A stretch of DNA of 64,000 nt from Streptomyces sp. CB01249 (GCF_001905735.1 NZ_LISW01000006.1:317432-381431); one strand, 5' to 3'. Positions 32,729 through 41,366 are shown, counted from the first letter of the stretch. Numbers and translations are program-made. The notes: generated by a model not told the origin, from the letters alone.

Positions 32729-33994
32729 TCAGACCGTGGCGGGTCGGGCCGGATCGGCGGCGACGGGTGCGGCGGGCGCCGGAATGGTGGCGGCGAGGTC
32801 GTGCGCCACGGTGGGCGGCGGGCTCACGGCCGCGATGGCCTGGGTGACGACACCGGCGGGCTCGGCCGGGGCCGTGTCCTCGGTGCCCGGTGCGACATCG
32901 CCGTGGCCGACGGGCTTGCGGCGCGAGAGCACCCAGATCGCCCCGGAACCGGCGATCAGGAGGGCCGCGACGACCACGACGCCCCAGGTGCCCTGCTTCG
33001 TCAGGAACTCGGCGCCCGCCCCGACCAGACCGGCGGCCGGCAGGGTCAGGCCCCAGGCGACGAACATCCGGGTGGCGGTGGACCAGCGGACCACACCCCC
33101 GGCACGGCCGAGGCCCGCGCCCATCACGGCCCCGGAGCAGGACTGCGTGGTGGAGAGGGAGAAGCCGAGGTGCGAGGAGGCCAGGATGACGGTGGCCGCG
33201 CTGGTCTGGGCGGCGAAGCCCTGCGGGGGCTTCAGCTCGGTCAGGCCGCTGCCCATGGTGCGGATGATGCGCCAGCCGCCGAGGTAAGTGCCGAGCGCGA
33301 TGGCCAGACCGGCGCTGACGATGACCCAGACCGGCGGGTTGGAGCCGGGGGAGAGGACGCCGCCGGTGACCAGGGCCAGGGTGATGATGCCCATCGTCTT
33401 CTGCGCGTCGTTGGTGCCGTGGGCGAGCGAGACGAGCCCGGCCGAGGCGATCTGCCCCGCCCGGTAGCCCTTGGCGGTGGCCTTCTCCTGGGCGTCGTTA
33501 CGGATCTTCCCGCCGATCCGGTACGTGAGCCTCGTGGCCAGGAGCGCGGCCACACCGGCCACGATCGGGGCGGCGACGGCGGGCAGCAGCACCTTGGTGA
33601 CGACGGTGCCGCCGTTGACCGACGACCAGCCGGCGGACATCACCGCGGCGCCGATGAGGCCGCCGAACAGTGCGTGGGAGGAGCTGGACGGGAGCCCGAC
33701 CAGCCAGGTCAGAAGATTCCACAGGATGGCGCCGACGAGCGCCGCGAAGATGACCTCGGTTCTGAGGCCGTCCTCGTTGACGATCCCGCCGGAGATCGTC
33801 TTGGCGACCTCCACGGACAGGAACGCGCCGACCAGATTGAGAACGGCGGACATCGCGACCGCCGTCTTGGGTTTGAGTGCGCCGGTCGAGATGGTCGTGG
33901 CCATCGCGTTGGCGGTGTCGTGGAAACCGTTCGTGAAATCGAACACTAGAGCTGTCACGATCACTATCGCGAGCAGCAGCGTGATGTGTTCCAT
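32729..33994 (-). CDS. Low-affinity inorganic phosphate transporter (PitA family)
   Basis: A 421-residue multi-helix transporter. The duplicated PiT signature is visible as DFTNGFHDTANAMATTIS near residue 20 and ASAGLVSLAHGTNDAQKTMGIITLAL in the second half, plus GLPSSSSHALFGGLIGAA and SSHLGFSLSTTQSCSGAVMG. It moves metal-phosphate with protons. The C-terminus is Pro/Ala-rich. A PHO-box-like repeat upstream (34042-34063) suggests PhoP control, as described for the S. coelicolor paralogue encoded at the corresponding place. Confidence 0.94.
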   Translation of the reverse strand: MEHITLLLAIVIVTALVFDFTNGFHDTANAMATTISTGALKPKTAVAMSAVLNLVGAFLSVEVAKTISGGIVNEDGLRTEVIFAALVGAILWNLLTWLVGLPSSSSHALFGGLIGAAVMSAGWSSVNGGTVVTKVLLPAVAAPIVAGVAALLATRLTYRIGGKIRNDAQEKATAKGYRAGQIASAGLVSLAHGTNDAQKTMGIITLALVTGGVLSPGSNPPVWVIVSAGLAIALGTYLGGWRIIRTMGSGLTELKPPQGFAAQTSAATVILASSHLGFSLSTTQSCSGAVMGAGLGRAGGVVRWSTATRMFVAWGLTLPAAGLVGAGAEFLTKQGTWGVVVVAALLIAGSGAIWVLSRRKPVGHGDVAPGTEDTAPAEPAGVVTQAIAAVSPPPTVAHDLAATIPAPAAPVAADPARPATV

Positions 33995-34041
33995 TTACCC
34001 AGGCAATCGTTCGACGTCATTGGCACGTGGAACGTAGGCAA

Positions 34042-34063
34042 CTTGAGTGAACAGAAGATGAAC
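34042..34063 (-). promoter_or_regulatory. PHO-box-like direct repeats
   Basis: On the minus strand, gttcatcttct followed by gttcactcaag: two adjacent 11-base units with GTTCA at identical positions, as in Streptomyces PHO boxes bound by PhoP. A further gttca half-site abuts the first. It lies 48 bases upstream of the pit ATG and also in front of the divergent aldolase gene. Confidence 0.6.
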
Positions 34064-34126
34064 TGAACAGGGCGCTGCGGTGACCCTCGCGGCGGCGGCC
34101 GGACGGGGCCCGGAAAGGATCTTCGG

Positions 34127-34786
34127 ATGAGTGACGGACGGCACGACGCGATGGCCCGTGGATGGGAGGCGGTCGTCGCCGCGGCGCGCCGCACGGCGGC
34201 CGAGGGGCTGGTCGTCGGGACCTCCGGAAACGTCTCGCTGCGGGTCGGTGACACGGTGCTGGTCACACCCAGCGGAGTGCCGTACGACCGGCTGCGCCCC
34301 GAGGACCTGACCGGTGTCGATCCGGAGGGCAACCAGACCTTCGGAACACTGACCCCGACCAGCGAACTTCCCCTCCACCTCGCCGTCTACCGGAACACCG
34401 ACGCGAAAGCCGTCGTGCACACCCACGCGGTCCACGCCACCGCCGTCTCCACCCTCGTCACCGAGGTCCCCTCCGTCCACTACGCCGCCGCGATGCTCGG
34501 CGGCCCGGTCCGCGTCGCCCCCTACGCCCGGTACGGCACCCCCGAACTCGCCGCGAACATGCTCACCGCCCTCCGCGACCGCACCGGCTGCCTGCTCGCC
34601 AACCACGGCACCGTCACCTACGGCGCCACCCTCGACGAGGCGTACGACCGCACCGCCCAGCTCGAATGGCTCTGCCGCGTCTGGCTCACCGCGAGCGCCG
34701 TACCCGGCCGCACCCCGGCCCTGCTCTCGGAGGACCAGCTCGGCGAGGTGCTGGAGGCCCTGAAGGGATACGGGCAACAAGGCTGA
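34127..34786 (+). CDS. Class II aldolase/adducin-family (fuculose-phosphate-aldolase-like)
   Basis: A 219-residue class II aldolase. Metal-site and active-site patterns: GLVVGTSGNVSLRVGDTVLVTPSGVPYDRL, the His pair in AVVHTHAVHATAVSTL, and the later His in CLLANHGTVTYG. Family members cleave sugar-1-phosphates (fuculose-, rhamnulose-, ribulose-phosphate) with zinc; the exact sugar is not clear. ATG at 34127 follows aaaggat. Divergent from pit, sharing the PHO-box region. Confidence 0.9.
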   Translation: MSDGRHDAMARGWEAVVAAARRTAAEGLVVGTSGNVSLRVGDTVLVTPSGVPYDRLRPEDLTGVDPEGNQTFGTLTPTSELPLHLAVYRNTDAKAVVHTHAVHATAVSTLVTEVPSVHYAAAMLGGPVRVAPYARYGTPELAANMLTALRDRTGCLLANHGTVTYGATLDEAYDRTAQLEWLCRVWLTASAVPGRTPALLSEDQLGEVLEALKGYGQQG

Positions 34787-34846
34787 GGCGGCACCGGACG
34801 GCCCTGCCCGCTGGCATCGCGGCGCCCGGACCCCGACACTGAGGGT

Positions 34847-35974
34847 GTGCGCCCGGTTACCGCGACGGCAGCGGCCGTCACCACACTCATCGGCGCCGGC
34901 GCGGCAGCGGTCGCGGCCGGCCGGTTCGCCGGCGACGTCGCCCTCAAGACGCCGCCCGGCCGACCGCTCCCCGCCGACCGCGAACTCACCGTCCACGCGA
35001 CGGCCGCCGGGCAGGTCACCCTGACCCGGTCCCTCACCTCGCTGCGCCCCGGCACGTACGGGCTGACCGGCAAGGACGTCCACGCCGTCGTCGGCCCCGT
35101 GATCGACCGGGCCCACCAGGCAGCCGACACGGTCGTACGCCGACTGGAACGCGTCGACCGCGGCATCCTCGCCCCCGGCGACAAGGTCCGCCTCACGCCC
35201 CAGGTGTACAGCGGCGACCCCGGCAGCGCCCTCGGCCTGGCCTTCCGCGAGGTGCGGATCCCCGGCGAGCTCGGCGAACTGCCCGCCTGGTACGTCCCCG
35301 CTCCCCGCCCCACCTGGGTGATCACCGTCCACGGCATCGGTGCCACCCGGGAGCACCCGCTGAACCTCCTCGGCTTCCTGCACGGCCAGCAGCTGCCCGT
35401 GCTCGACCTCGCCTACCGGGGCGACCCCGGCGCCCCGCGCTCCCCGGACGGGCTCGGCCACCTCGGCGAGTCCGAGTGGCGCGACCTGGACGCCGCGATC
35501 CGCTTCGCCGTCCGCAACGGCGCCGAGCAGGTCATCCTGTACGGCTGGTCCACCGGCGCGTCCATGGCGCTGCACGCCTGCGTGGGCTCCGCGCTCCGCG
35601 ACCGGATCTCCGGCCTCGTCCTCGACTCGCCCGTGCTCGACTGGACCGACACCCTGCGCGGCCTGGCCGCCGCACGCGGGGTGCCCGCCGCGCTGCTGCC
35701 GCTGGCCGTGCGCGCCGCCCAGGGGCAGACCGGACTGCACGGCACCGCCCTCCTGGACACCTCGGTCCCCGTGACCCTGCACGTCCCCACGCTCGTCCTC
35801 CACGGCCCCGACGACACCCTGGCCCCCTTCATCCACTCCCGCCGGCTCGCCGCCGCCCGCCCGGACCTGGTCTCCCTGCACACCGTGGACCACGCTCCGC
35901 ATGCGGCGATGTGGAACGCCGACCCGGCCCGCTACGAGGAGACCCTGCGCCGCTTCCTCACGCCCCTGATGTGA
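34847..35974 (+). CDS. Alpha/beta hydrolase with N-terminal hydrophobic segment
   Basis: A 375-residue protein. An N-terminal hydrophobic helix (about 5-25) suggests a membrane anchor or signal. The hydrolase core starts near 150 (WVITVHGIGATREHPL oxyanion region), with the nucleophile elbow GWSTGASMALHAC, an Asp region VLHGPDDTLAPF, and a catalytic-type His in HTVDHAPHAAMW. Substrate unknown. GTG at 34847 is the first start after the aldolase gene, 60 bases away; its ribosome site is weak, so a slightly later start is possible. Confidence 0.83.
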   Translation: MRPVTATAAAVTTLIGAGAAAVAAGRFAGDVALKTPPGRPLPADRELTVHATAAGQVTLTRSLTSLRPGTYGLTGKDVHAVVGPVIDRAHQAADTVVRRLERVDRGILAPGDKVRLTPQVYSGDPGSALGLAFREVRIPGELGELPAWYVPAPRPTWVITVHGIGATREHPLNLLGFLHGQQLPVLDLAYRGDPGAPRSPDGLGHLGESEWRDLDAAIRFAVRNGAEQVILYGWSTGASMALHACVGSALRDRISGLVLDSPVLDWTDTLRGLAAARGVPAALLPLAVRAAQGQTGLHGTALLDTSVPVTLHVPTLVLHGPDDTLAPFIHSRRLAAARPDLVSLHTVDHAPHAAMWNADPARYEETLRRFLTPLM

Positions 35975-36083
35975 GGTGATGCGCCGGTTCGGCCGATTGG
36001 TCCCGGCCGGTGCGGGGGCCCGTCAACGCCGGTGACCCGGGTTCCGTTTGGGCTTTCGGGCCGTCAGGGGCAAGACTGCTCCC

Positions 36084-37463
36084 GTGACGTCCCGTACCCC
36101 GCGCGACTCCAGGCTGCGTCTTGTCCGCCCGCGACCCCTCGCCACCGCCCGCAGGGCCGTGACCACCCGGCGCACCAGGCCCGCGCCGCGCCCGCCCGAG
36201 GGCACCCCACCCCGGGCGGAGCTGGCCCGCCAGGCCCGGACGGTCCTCGCCGACGCCGTACGGATCGCCCGCTGGGCGGCCGACGGGGCGGCCCCCGGCA
36301 CCACACCGCCGACCGCCCTCGAACACGCCGCCGCCGCGCTGGACATCTCCCCGGAGCAGGTCCGCTCCGGCTGGGACCGGGCCCGGCTCGCCGGACTGGT
36401 CGAACTCCACGGCGACACCGCACGCCCCGGCTGGCGGCTGCGCGCCTGGGACCGCGACGATTCCGCGGTGCTGCGCGGCTGGGTGGCGCTCTTCGACGCC
36501 TGGTCGCTCGTCCACCCCGCGCCCCGGGGCGTCGAGTCCACCGCGGTCGCCGAGGCCGTCGAGGCCGTGCCGCAGGTCCTCTCGCTGCTCCAGCTCTCGG
36601 CCGGCCCGGTCACCGTGCCCGCCCTCCTCGACCTCCTCGGCCAGCGCGTCGCGGAACTCCACGAGGAGCGCTGCGAGGTGCCGTACGGCTCCGAGCCGCT
36701 GCCCGCCCCCGCCGAACCGGCGCCCACCGCCCACCCCCCGGCCCTCGTCGCCCGCCTGCTCGACTGGGCCCTGGAGGGTCTGGCCGACGTCGGGGCGCTC
36801 ACCCTCGGCGCGGACCAGGCCACGCTGACGCCGCTCGGCAACTGGGCGGTCTGGGTCAAGCTGGAACAGATCTGCGTCGCCGCGCAGAGCCCCGCCGGCA
36901 ACATCGAGCAGGCCGCCGCCGACATGCTCCTCGGCTGCGCCCGCCTCACCCCCGGCCCCGCCCGCGCCGAATACCGCGCCTGGCTGGCCGCCCGCCCCGT
37001 CGGCAGTGCCGTCGCCGAACTGCTCGACGTCGCCCGGGGTGAGGACGCGTTGCTGCGTGGGCTCGCCTTCGAGGCCCTGCGCGTGGTCGGCGCCCCCGCG
37101 GAGCCCGAGGTCCGGGCCGTCCTGACCGACCCGCCCCTGCGCCCGTACGCGCTGCTCTGGCTCGCCGAGTACGACGGCGCGGACCCCGAGGACGCTCAGG
37201 AGGTCCTCAGCCGCGAGGAGGCCACCTGGCTCTGGGTCGACACGGCGGCGGCCGTCGCGGACCACGGTGAGACGGGCCTCCTGGTCCGCCACCTCGACTC
37301 GGCGGTCCAGGGCACGGTCCCGGCCCTCCTGGACGAGGTCCGCGCCGTCGGCCACCCCCGCACGGTCCAGGTCCTGGTGGCCCTGGCCGCGGCCCACCCG
37401 GACCCGGCCCTGGCCAAGGCGGTCCGCAAGGCGGCTTTCCAGGTCCACACGGGCGGCTCATGA
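36084..37463 (+). CDS. Uncharacterised protein with HEAT-like C-terminal repeats
   Basis: A 459-residue protein with a basic Arg/Pro-rich N-terminus (first 40 residues), a helical middle with a winged-helix-like region (about 65-120), and a C-terminal half of short amphipathic Ala/Leu helices (LLRGLAFEALRVVGAPAEPEVRAVL, then PRTVQVLVALAAAHPDPALAKAVRKAAF) resembling HEAT/ARM repeats. No enzyme motif and no signal peptide. GTG at 36084 is preferred over a TTG at 36048, but neither has a convincing ribosome site. I do not recognise the family; a scaffolding or binding role is only a guess. Confidence 0.72.
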   Translation: MTSRTPRDSRLRLVRPRPLATARRAVTTRRTRPAPRPPEGTPPRAELARQARTVLADAVRIARWAADGAAPGTTPPTALEHAAAALDISPEQVRSGWDRARLAGLVELHGDTARPGWRLRAWDRDDSAVLRGWVALFDAWSLVHPAPRGVESTAVAEAVEAVPQVLSLLQLSAGPVTVPALLDLLGQRVAELHEERCEVPYGSEPLPAPAEPAPTAHPPALVARLLDWALEGLADVGALTLGADQATLTPLGNWAVWVKLEQICVAAQSPAGNIEQAAADMLLGCARLTPGPARAEYRAWLAARPVGSAVAELLDVARGEDALLRGLAFEALRVVGAPAEPEVRAVLTDPPLRPYALLWLAEYDGADPEDAQEVLSREEATWLWVDTAAAVADHGETGLLVRHLDSAVQGTVPALLDEVRAVGHPRTVQVLVALAAAHPDPALAKAVRKAAFQVHTGGS

Positions 37464-37466
37464 CAC

Positions 37467-37590
37467 GGGGGCGCTGCCCCCGTACCCCCGCTCCTCAATC
37501 GCCGGAGGGGCTTATAGGTAGCCTCGCCGGCGTTTGAGGCGCGGGGTCCGGGGCAGCGCCCCGGTTTCGGGAAGGGGCAGGTAGGGGACA
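37467..37590. repeat. Composite inverted copy of the dispersed repeat
   Basis: Two arms in opposite orientation: the left arm (about 37467-37512) read on the minus strand and the right arm (about 37522-37590) read on the plus strand both match the element inside cobB. Shared stretches include ttgaggagcgggg or ttgaggcgcgggg, gtccggggcagcgcccc and ttcgggaaggggcaggtagggg. Each arm has its own small hairpin. It fills the gap between convergent genes and may also act as a terminator. Confidence 0.7.
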
Positions 37591-37615
37591 AGGCCCGCCG
37601 CAGGCGCGCCCCGCC

Positions 37616-38023
37616 TCAGCCCGCCGCCCCCGGCGCATACGTGCCGAAGCTCCACACGTTGCCCTCCCCGTCCCGCGCCATGTAATCCCGCGACCCGTAC
37701 GACTGATCCGTGGGCGGCATCAGAATCTCCACCCCATGCTCAACCGCCCGCGCATAGTGCGCGTCCACTTCCTCCACCACCACGTACACCCCCGCAGGCC
37801 CCGCCCCCGCCATCGCCCGCGCGAACACCCCCTCCCGCCCCCGCGACCCCAGCATCACCCTGCCGTTCCCGCACGACAGCTCCGCATGCACCACCGACCC
37901 GTCGTCCCCCTCGTACACCGCCTCCGCGACGAACCCCAGCCCCTCCGTCAGCAGCCGGATCGCGCCCTTCGCGTCGTCGTAGAGGAGCGTCGGGTACACC
38001 GTCGCCACGCCCGTCTCCACCAT
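37616..38023 (-). CDS. VOC-family protein
   Basis: A 135-residue vicinal-oxygen-chelate (glyoxalase/bleomycin-resistance-like) protein: VYPTLLYDDAKGAIRLLTEGLGFV, VVHAELSCGNGRVMLG, VYVVVEEVDAHYARAVEHGVEI and YMARDGEGNVWSFGTY, the two beta-alpha-beta units of the fold. Substrate unknown. ATG at 38023 is chosen because aagggg precedes it; a GTG at 38059 is also in frame. Convergent with the HEAT-like protein gene. Confidence 0.85.
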   Translation of the reverse strand: MVETGVATVYPTLLYDDAKGAIRLLTEGLGFVAEAVYEGDDGSVVHAELSCGNGRVMLGSRGREGVFARAMAGAGPAGVYVVVEEVDAHYARAVEHGVEILMPPTDQSYGSRDYMARDGEGNVWSFGTYAPGAAG

Positions 38024-38091
38024 CGCGCTCAGCCCCTTCGTACAGCTTGTGTGATCCACGTCTCAGTCTCGCACCGGCCACCGACAACGGC

Positions 38092-38979
38092 TCAGCGGAA
38101 CGTGTCGCAGTCGCCCATGTCCCCGCTCCGGAATCCCGTGGTGAACCACTCCTGCCGCTGCGCCGCGGACCCGTGCGTCCAGGACTCGGGCGTGACCCGG
38201 CCCTGGAACCGCTCCTGGATCCGGTCGTCCCCGACCGACGCCGCCGCGTCCAGGCCGTCCCGGATGTCCGCCCGGGTCACCTCGGTGATCAGCGGCCGCC
38301 CGGTCGACTCGTCGGGCGTGGTCGTCGCGTGGTGCGCCCAGACCCCCGCGTAGCAGTCCGCCTGGAGCTCCACCCGGACCGCGTTGCTGTTCTCGCCGGT
38401 CCGCCCGTCCTGGGTCCGGCCCAGCGTCCCCATCTGGTTCTGCACGTGGTGCCCGTACTCGTGGGCGACGACGTACGCCTGCGCGAACGGCCCGCCGCTC
38501 GACCCGAACTTCGTCCGCAGCTCGTCGAAGAACCCAAGGTCGAGGTAGACCTGCCGGTCGCCGGGGCAGTAGAACGGCCCCACGGCCGAGGTCGCGGAGC
38601 CGCAGGCCGTACCGACCCGGTCGGTGAACAGGACGGTCCGCGCCGTCGCGTACCGCGCGTCGCGCCGGGTGAACTCCTGGCCCCAGTAGTCCTGCACGCT
38701 GTTGACCACCGCCACGATCCGGCAGTCGTCCTTCGTGTTGGCGTCCCGCCCGGTCCGGCACTCCTGTGCCACCTGCCCCGCCGAGGACGCGGTCGCCGTC
38801 GGCGAGTCGCCCGACGAGAGCCCGAGCTGATCGGGGCCCACCCCGAAGAGCAGCCCCAGGATGAGCGCGATCACCCCGGCGATGCCCCCGCCCACGGTGG
38901 CCCGGCCGCCCGGGACGCGGCTGCCGCGTACGTCCCTGACCTCCGACGTGTCCAGACCGGCGTCGTCGTCGAACTGCAT
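38092..38979 (-). CDS. Neutral zinc metallopeptidase (YpfJ family), membrane-anchored
   Basis: A 295-residue protein with one N-terminal helix (about 32-52, GGGIAGVIALILGLLFGVG) and an extracytoplasmic metallopeptidase domain. The zinc motif HEYGHH occurs in VVAHEYGHHVQNQMG, with the third ligand probably the Glu in VRVELQADCYAG. Other family features: VNSVQDYWGQEF and FYCPGDRQVYLDLGFFDEL. Physiological substrate unknown. ATG at 38979 is preceded by ggagggt. It faces away from the ABC-F gene. Confidence 0.9.
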   Translation of the reverse strand: MQFDDDAGLDTSEVRDVRGSRVPGGRATVGGGIAGVIALILGLLFGVGPDQLGLSSGDSPTATASSAGQVAQECRTGRDANTKDDCRIVAVVNSVQDYWGQEFTRRDARYATARTVLFTDRVGTACGSATSAVGPFYCPGDRQVYLDLGFFDELRTKFGSSGGPFAQAYVVAHEYGHHVQNQMGTLGRTQDGRTGENSNAVRVELQADCYAGVWAHHATTTPDESTGRPLITEVTRADIRDGLDAAASVGDDRIQERFQGRVTPESWTHGSAAQRQEWFTTGFRSGDMGDCDTFR

Positions 38980-39116
38980 CGCACACCCTCCGCCACGGAT
39001 CACGGTCCCTTCGCCGAGTATCCGGTCATACGCCCCGTAATGCCCTGTTCACCTCCTGCGCCCGGGCGGGCGCACCCGTGGGGGGAGCACGCGGAAAAGT
39101 CGGTGGACACCGCCAG

Positions 39117-39162
39117 TAGACTGGTTTCCATGGCAGTTCTCCTTGTGCGTGTGCGTGAGTAG
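39117..39162 (+). promoter_or_regulatory. Promoter and leaderless 10-codon ORF before the ABC-F gene
   Basis: A -10-like TAGACT (39117-39122) ends 7 bases before an ATG at 39130 that opens MAVLLVRVRE and stops at TAG 39160-39162. Transcription would begin at or next to this ATG, so the mini-ORF is probably translated from a leaderless mRNA. The main start is 63 bases further on. Such mini-ORFs are typical attenuator leaders of ABC-F genes. Confidence 0.55.
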
Positions 39163-39225
39163 CGGCGTCGATCCGTCACCACCCGTCGTTCCTCCGCCCT
39201 TCCTTTCGCCCTGGAGTACCTCCCC

Positions 39226-40824
39226 GTGATCACCGCCTCCGGCATCGAGCTGCGCGCCGGCGCCCGTCTGCTCATCGAATCCGCCAGCTTCCGCATCGCC
39301 AAGGGCGACCGCATCGGCCTCGTCGGCCGCAACGGAGCGGGCAAGACCACCCTCACCAAGTGCCTCGCCGGCGAGGGCGTCCCCGCCGCGGGCACCATCA
39401 CCCGCTCCGGCGAGGTGGGCTATCTCCCGCAGGACCCCCGCACCGGCGACCTCGACGTCCTGGCCAGGGACCGGGTCCTGTCCGCCCGCGGCCTGGACGA
39501 GATCCTGCGCAAGATGCGGGAGAACGAGGACCGGATGGCGAACGGCAAGGGCGCCACCCGCGAGAAGGCGATGAAGAAGTACGAGCGCCTGGAGACGGAG
39601 TTCCTCACCAAGGGCGGTTACGCCGCCGAGGCCGAGGCCGCCACCATCGCCGCCGCGCTCAGCCTGCCCGACCGGGTGCTCGGCCAGCCGCTGCACACCC
39701 TCTCCGGCGGTCAGCGCCGCCGCGTCGAGCTGGCCCGCATCCTCTTCTCGGACGCCGACACGCTGCTCCTGGACGAGCCGACCAACCACCTCGACGCGGA
39801 CTCGATCGTCTGGCTGCGCGACTACCTCAAGACCTACCGCGGCGGCTTCGTCGTGATCTCCCACGACGTCGAGCTGGTCGAGACGGTCGTCAACAAGGTC
39901 TTCTACCTCGATGCCAACCGGTCCCAGATCGACGTCTACAACATGGGCTGGAAGCTCTACCAGCAGCAGCGCGAGGCCGACGAGAAGCGCCGCAAGCGCG
40001 AGCGCCAGAACGCCGAGAAGAAGGCCGCCGCCCTCAACGCGCAGGCGGACAAGATGCGCGCCAAGGCGACCAAGACGGTCGCCGCGCAGAACATGGCCAA
40101 GCGCGCCGACCGGCTGCTGTCCGGCCTGGACGAGATCCGGGTCGCCGACAAGGTCGCCAAGCTGCGCTTCCCCGACCCCTCGCCCTGCGGCAAGACGCCC
40201 CTGATGGCGGAAGGGCTCTCCAAGTCCTACGGCTCGCTGGAGATCTTCACCGACGTCGACCTGGCCATCGACAAGGGCTCCCGCGTCGTCATCCTCGGCC
40301 TCAACGGCGCCGGCAAGACCACGCTGCTGCGGCTCCTCGGCGGCGCCGAGCAGCCCGACACCGGCCAGGTCGTGGAGGGCCACGGCCTCAAGCTCGGCTA
40401 CTACGCCCAGGAGCACGAGACCCTGGACCCGGACCGCACGGTCCTGGAGAACATGCGCTCCGCCGCCCCCGACCTGGACCTCGTCGACGTCCGCAAGACG
40501 CTCGGCTCGTTCCTGTTCTCCGGGGACGACGTGGACAAGCCGGCCGGGGTGCTCTCCGGCGGCGAGAAGACCCGACTGGCCCTGGCCACCCTGGTCGTCT
40601 CCTCCGCCAACGTGCTCCTGCTGGACGAGCCCACCAACAACCTGGACCCGGCCAGCCGCGAGGAGATCCTCGGCGCGCTGCGCACGTACAAGGGTGCCGT
40701 GGTCCTCGTCACGCACGACGAGGGCGCCGTCGAGGCCCTTCAGCCGGAGCGGATCATCCTGCTCCCGGACGGCATCGAGGACCTGTGGGGTGCGGACTAC
40801 CGGGACCTGGTCGCCCTGGCCTGA
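39226..40824 (+). CDS. ABC-F family ATPase
   Basis: A 532-residue cytoplasmic protein with two ABC ATPase domains and no membrane segment. Walker A motifs GRNGAGKTT (near 36) and GLNGAGKTT (near 365), signatures LSGGQRRRVELARILF and LSGGEKTRLALATLV, and Walker B LLLDEPTNHLD and LLLDEPTNNLD. The linker between domains is a charged coiled-coil (QQREADEKRRKRERQNAEKK). ABC-F proteins act on the ribosome, some giving antibiotic protection. GTG start at 39226. A mini-ORF upstream may control it by ribosome stalling. Confidence 0.94.
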   Translation: MITASGIELRAGARLLIESASFRIAKGDRIGLVGRNGAGKTTLTKCLAGEGVPAAGTITRSGEVGYLPQDPRTGDLDVLARDRVLSARGLDEILRKMRENEDRMANGKGATREKAMKKYERLETEFLTKGGYAAEAEAATIAAALSLPDRVLGQPLHTLSGGQRRRVELARILFSDADTLLLDEPTNHLDADSIVWLRDYLKTYRGGFVVISHDVELVETVVNKVFYLDANRSQIDVYNMGWKLYQQQREADEKRRKRERQNAEKKAAALNAQADKMRAKATKTVAAQNMAKRADRLLSGLDEIRVADKVAKLRFPDPSPCGKTPLMAEGLSKSYGSLEIFTDVDLAIDKGSRVVILGLNGAGKTTLLRLLGGAEQPDTGQVVEGHGLKLGYYAQEHETLDPDRTVLENMRSAAPDLDLVDVRKTLGSFLFSGDDVDKPAGVLSGGEKTRLALATLVVSSANVLLLDEPTNNLDPASREEILGALRTYKGAVVLVTHDEGAVEALQPERIILLPDGIEDLWGADYRDLVALA

Positions 40825-40896
40825 TCCCCCCGGACTGGATCATTCGGCCTACCCGAGATCCGTCATCTGTGTGAGTACGTCTCATACCTCGGCGCG

Positions 40897-40922
40897 GCGC
40901 CCGGCAGATAGCTGCCGGGCGC
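40897..40922 (+). terminator. Terminator of the ABC-F gene
   Basis: gcgcccggcag / ctgccgggcgc, 11 perfect pairs with a 4-base atag loop, 72 bases after the stop. Confidence 0.65.
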
Positions 40923-41144
40923 ACCCATTTCCGCCCCCCTGCCCTTGCGTGCCCTGACCTGGACGTTCCTTCCCGGATGCTGGCACGACACCCCGTACGG
41001 CCTGTTGGAATGAGGCATTCCGGTCGCACCGGCGCACTCCCGGGGCGCGAATCCGGTCGCAGAGACCTTGCCGAATGGGTGGCCAGGAAGCGCCCGAGGG
41101 GTGATCATGAGAGTCCAGAGCGCACTTCCCATGAGGAGGCACGG
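40923..41144 (+). promoter_or_regulatory. gbn upstream region
   Basis: No gene seen. It includes a small dyad ggaatg-agg-cattcc (41007-41021), a GATC in tgatcatga (41102-41110), and a strong ribosome site gaggagg just before the gbn GTG. The GATC is of interest because Gbn is a GATC-binding protein; autoregulation is an inference. Confidence 0.4.
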
Positions 41145-41366
41145 GTGGCCGAGACTCTGAAGAAGGGCAGCCGGGTGACCGGCGCCGCGCGCGACAAGCT
41201 CGCGGCAGACCTGAAGAAGAAGTACGACTCCGGTGCGAGCATCCGGGCGCTGGCCGAGGAAACGGGCCGCTCCTACGGATTCGTCCACCGGATGCTCAGC
41301 GAATCCGGCGTGACGCTCCGCGGACGCGGCGGCGCCACACGAGGCAAGAAGGCCGCGGCGGCCTGA
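41145..41366 (+). CDS. gbn: Small nucleoid-associated protein Gbn (GATC-binding)
   Basis: A 73-residue basic protein. It has a helix-turn-helix in the centre (YDSGASIRALAEETGRSYGFVHRMLSESGVTLRGRGG) flanked by a Lys-rich N-terminus and an RGKKAAAA tail. This matches the actinobacterial nucleoid protein described as Gbn (SCO1839), which binds GATC-containing sites and influences development and antibiotic production. GTG at 41145 follows a near-perfect gaggagg. Monocistronic. Identification is by recognition of the sequence and its genomic neighbours. Confidence 0.85.
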   Translation: MAETLKKGSRVTGAARDKLAADLKKKYDSGASIRALAEETGRSYGFVHRMLSESGVTLRGRGGATRGKKAAAA

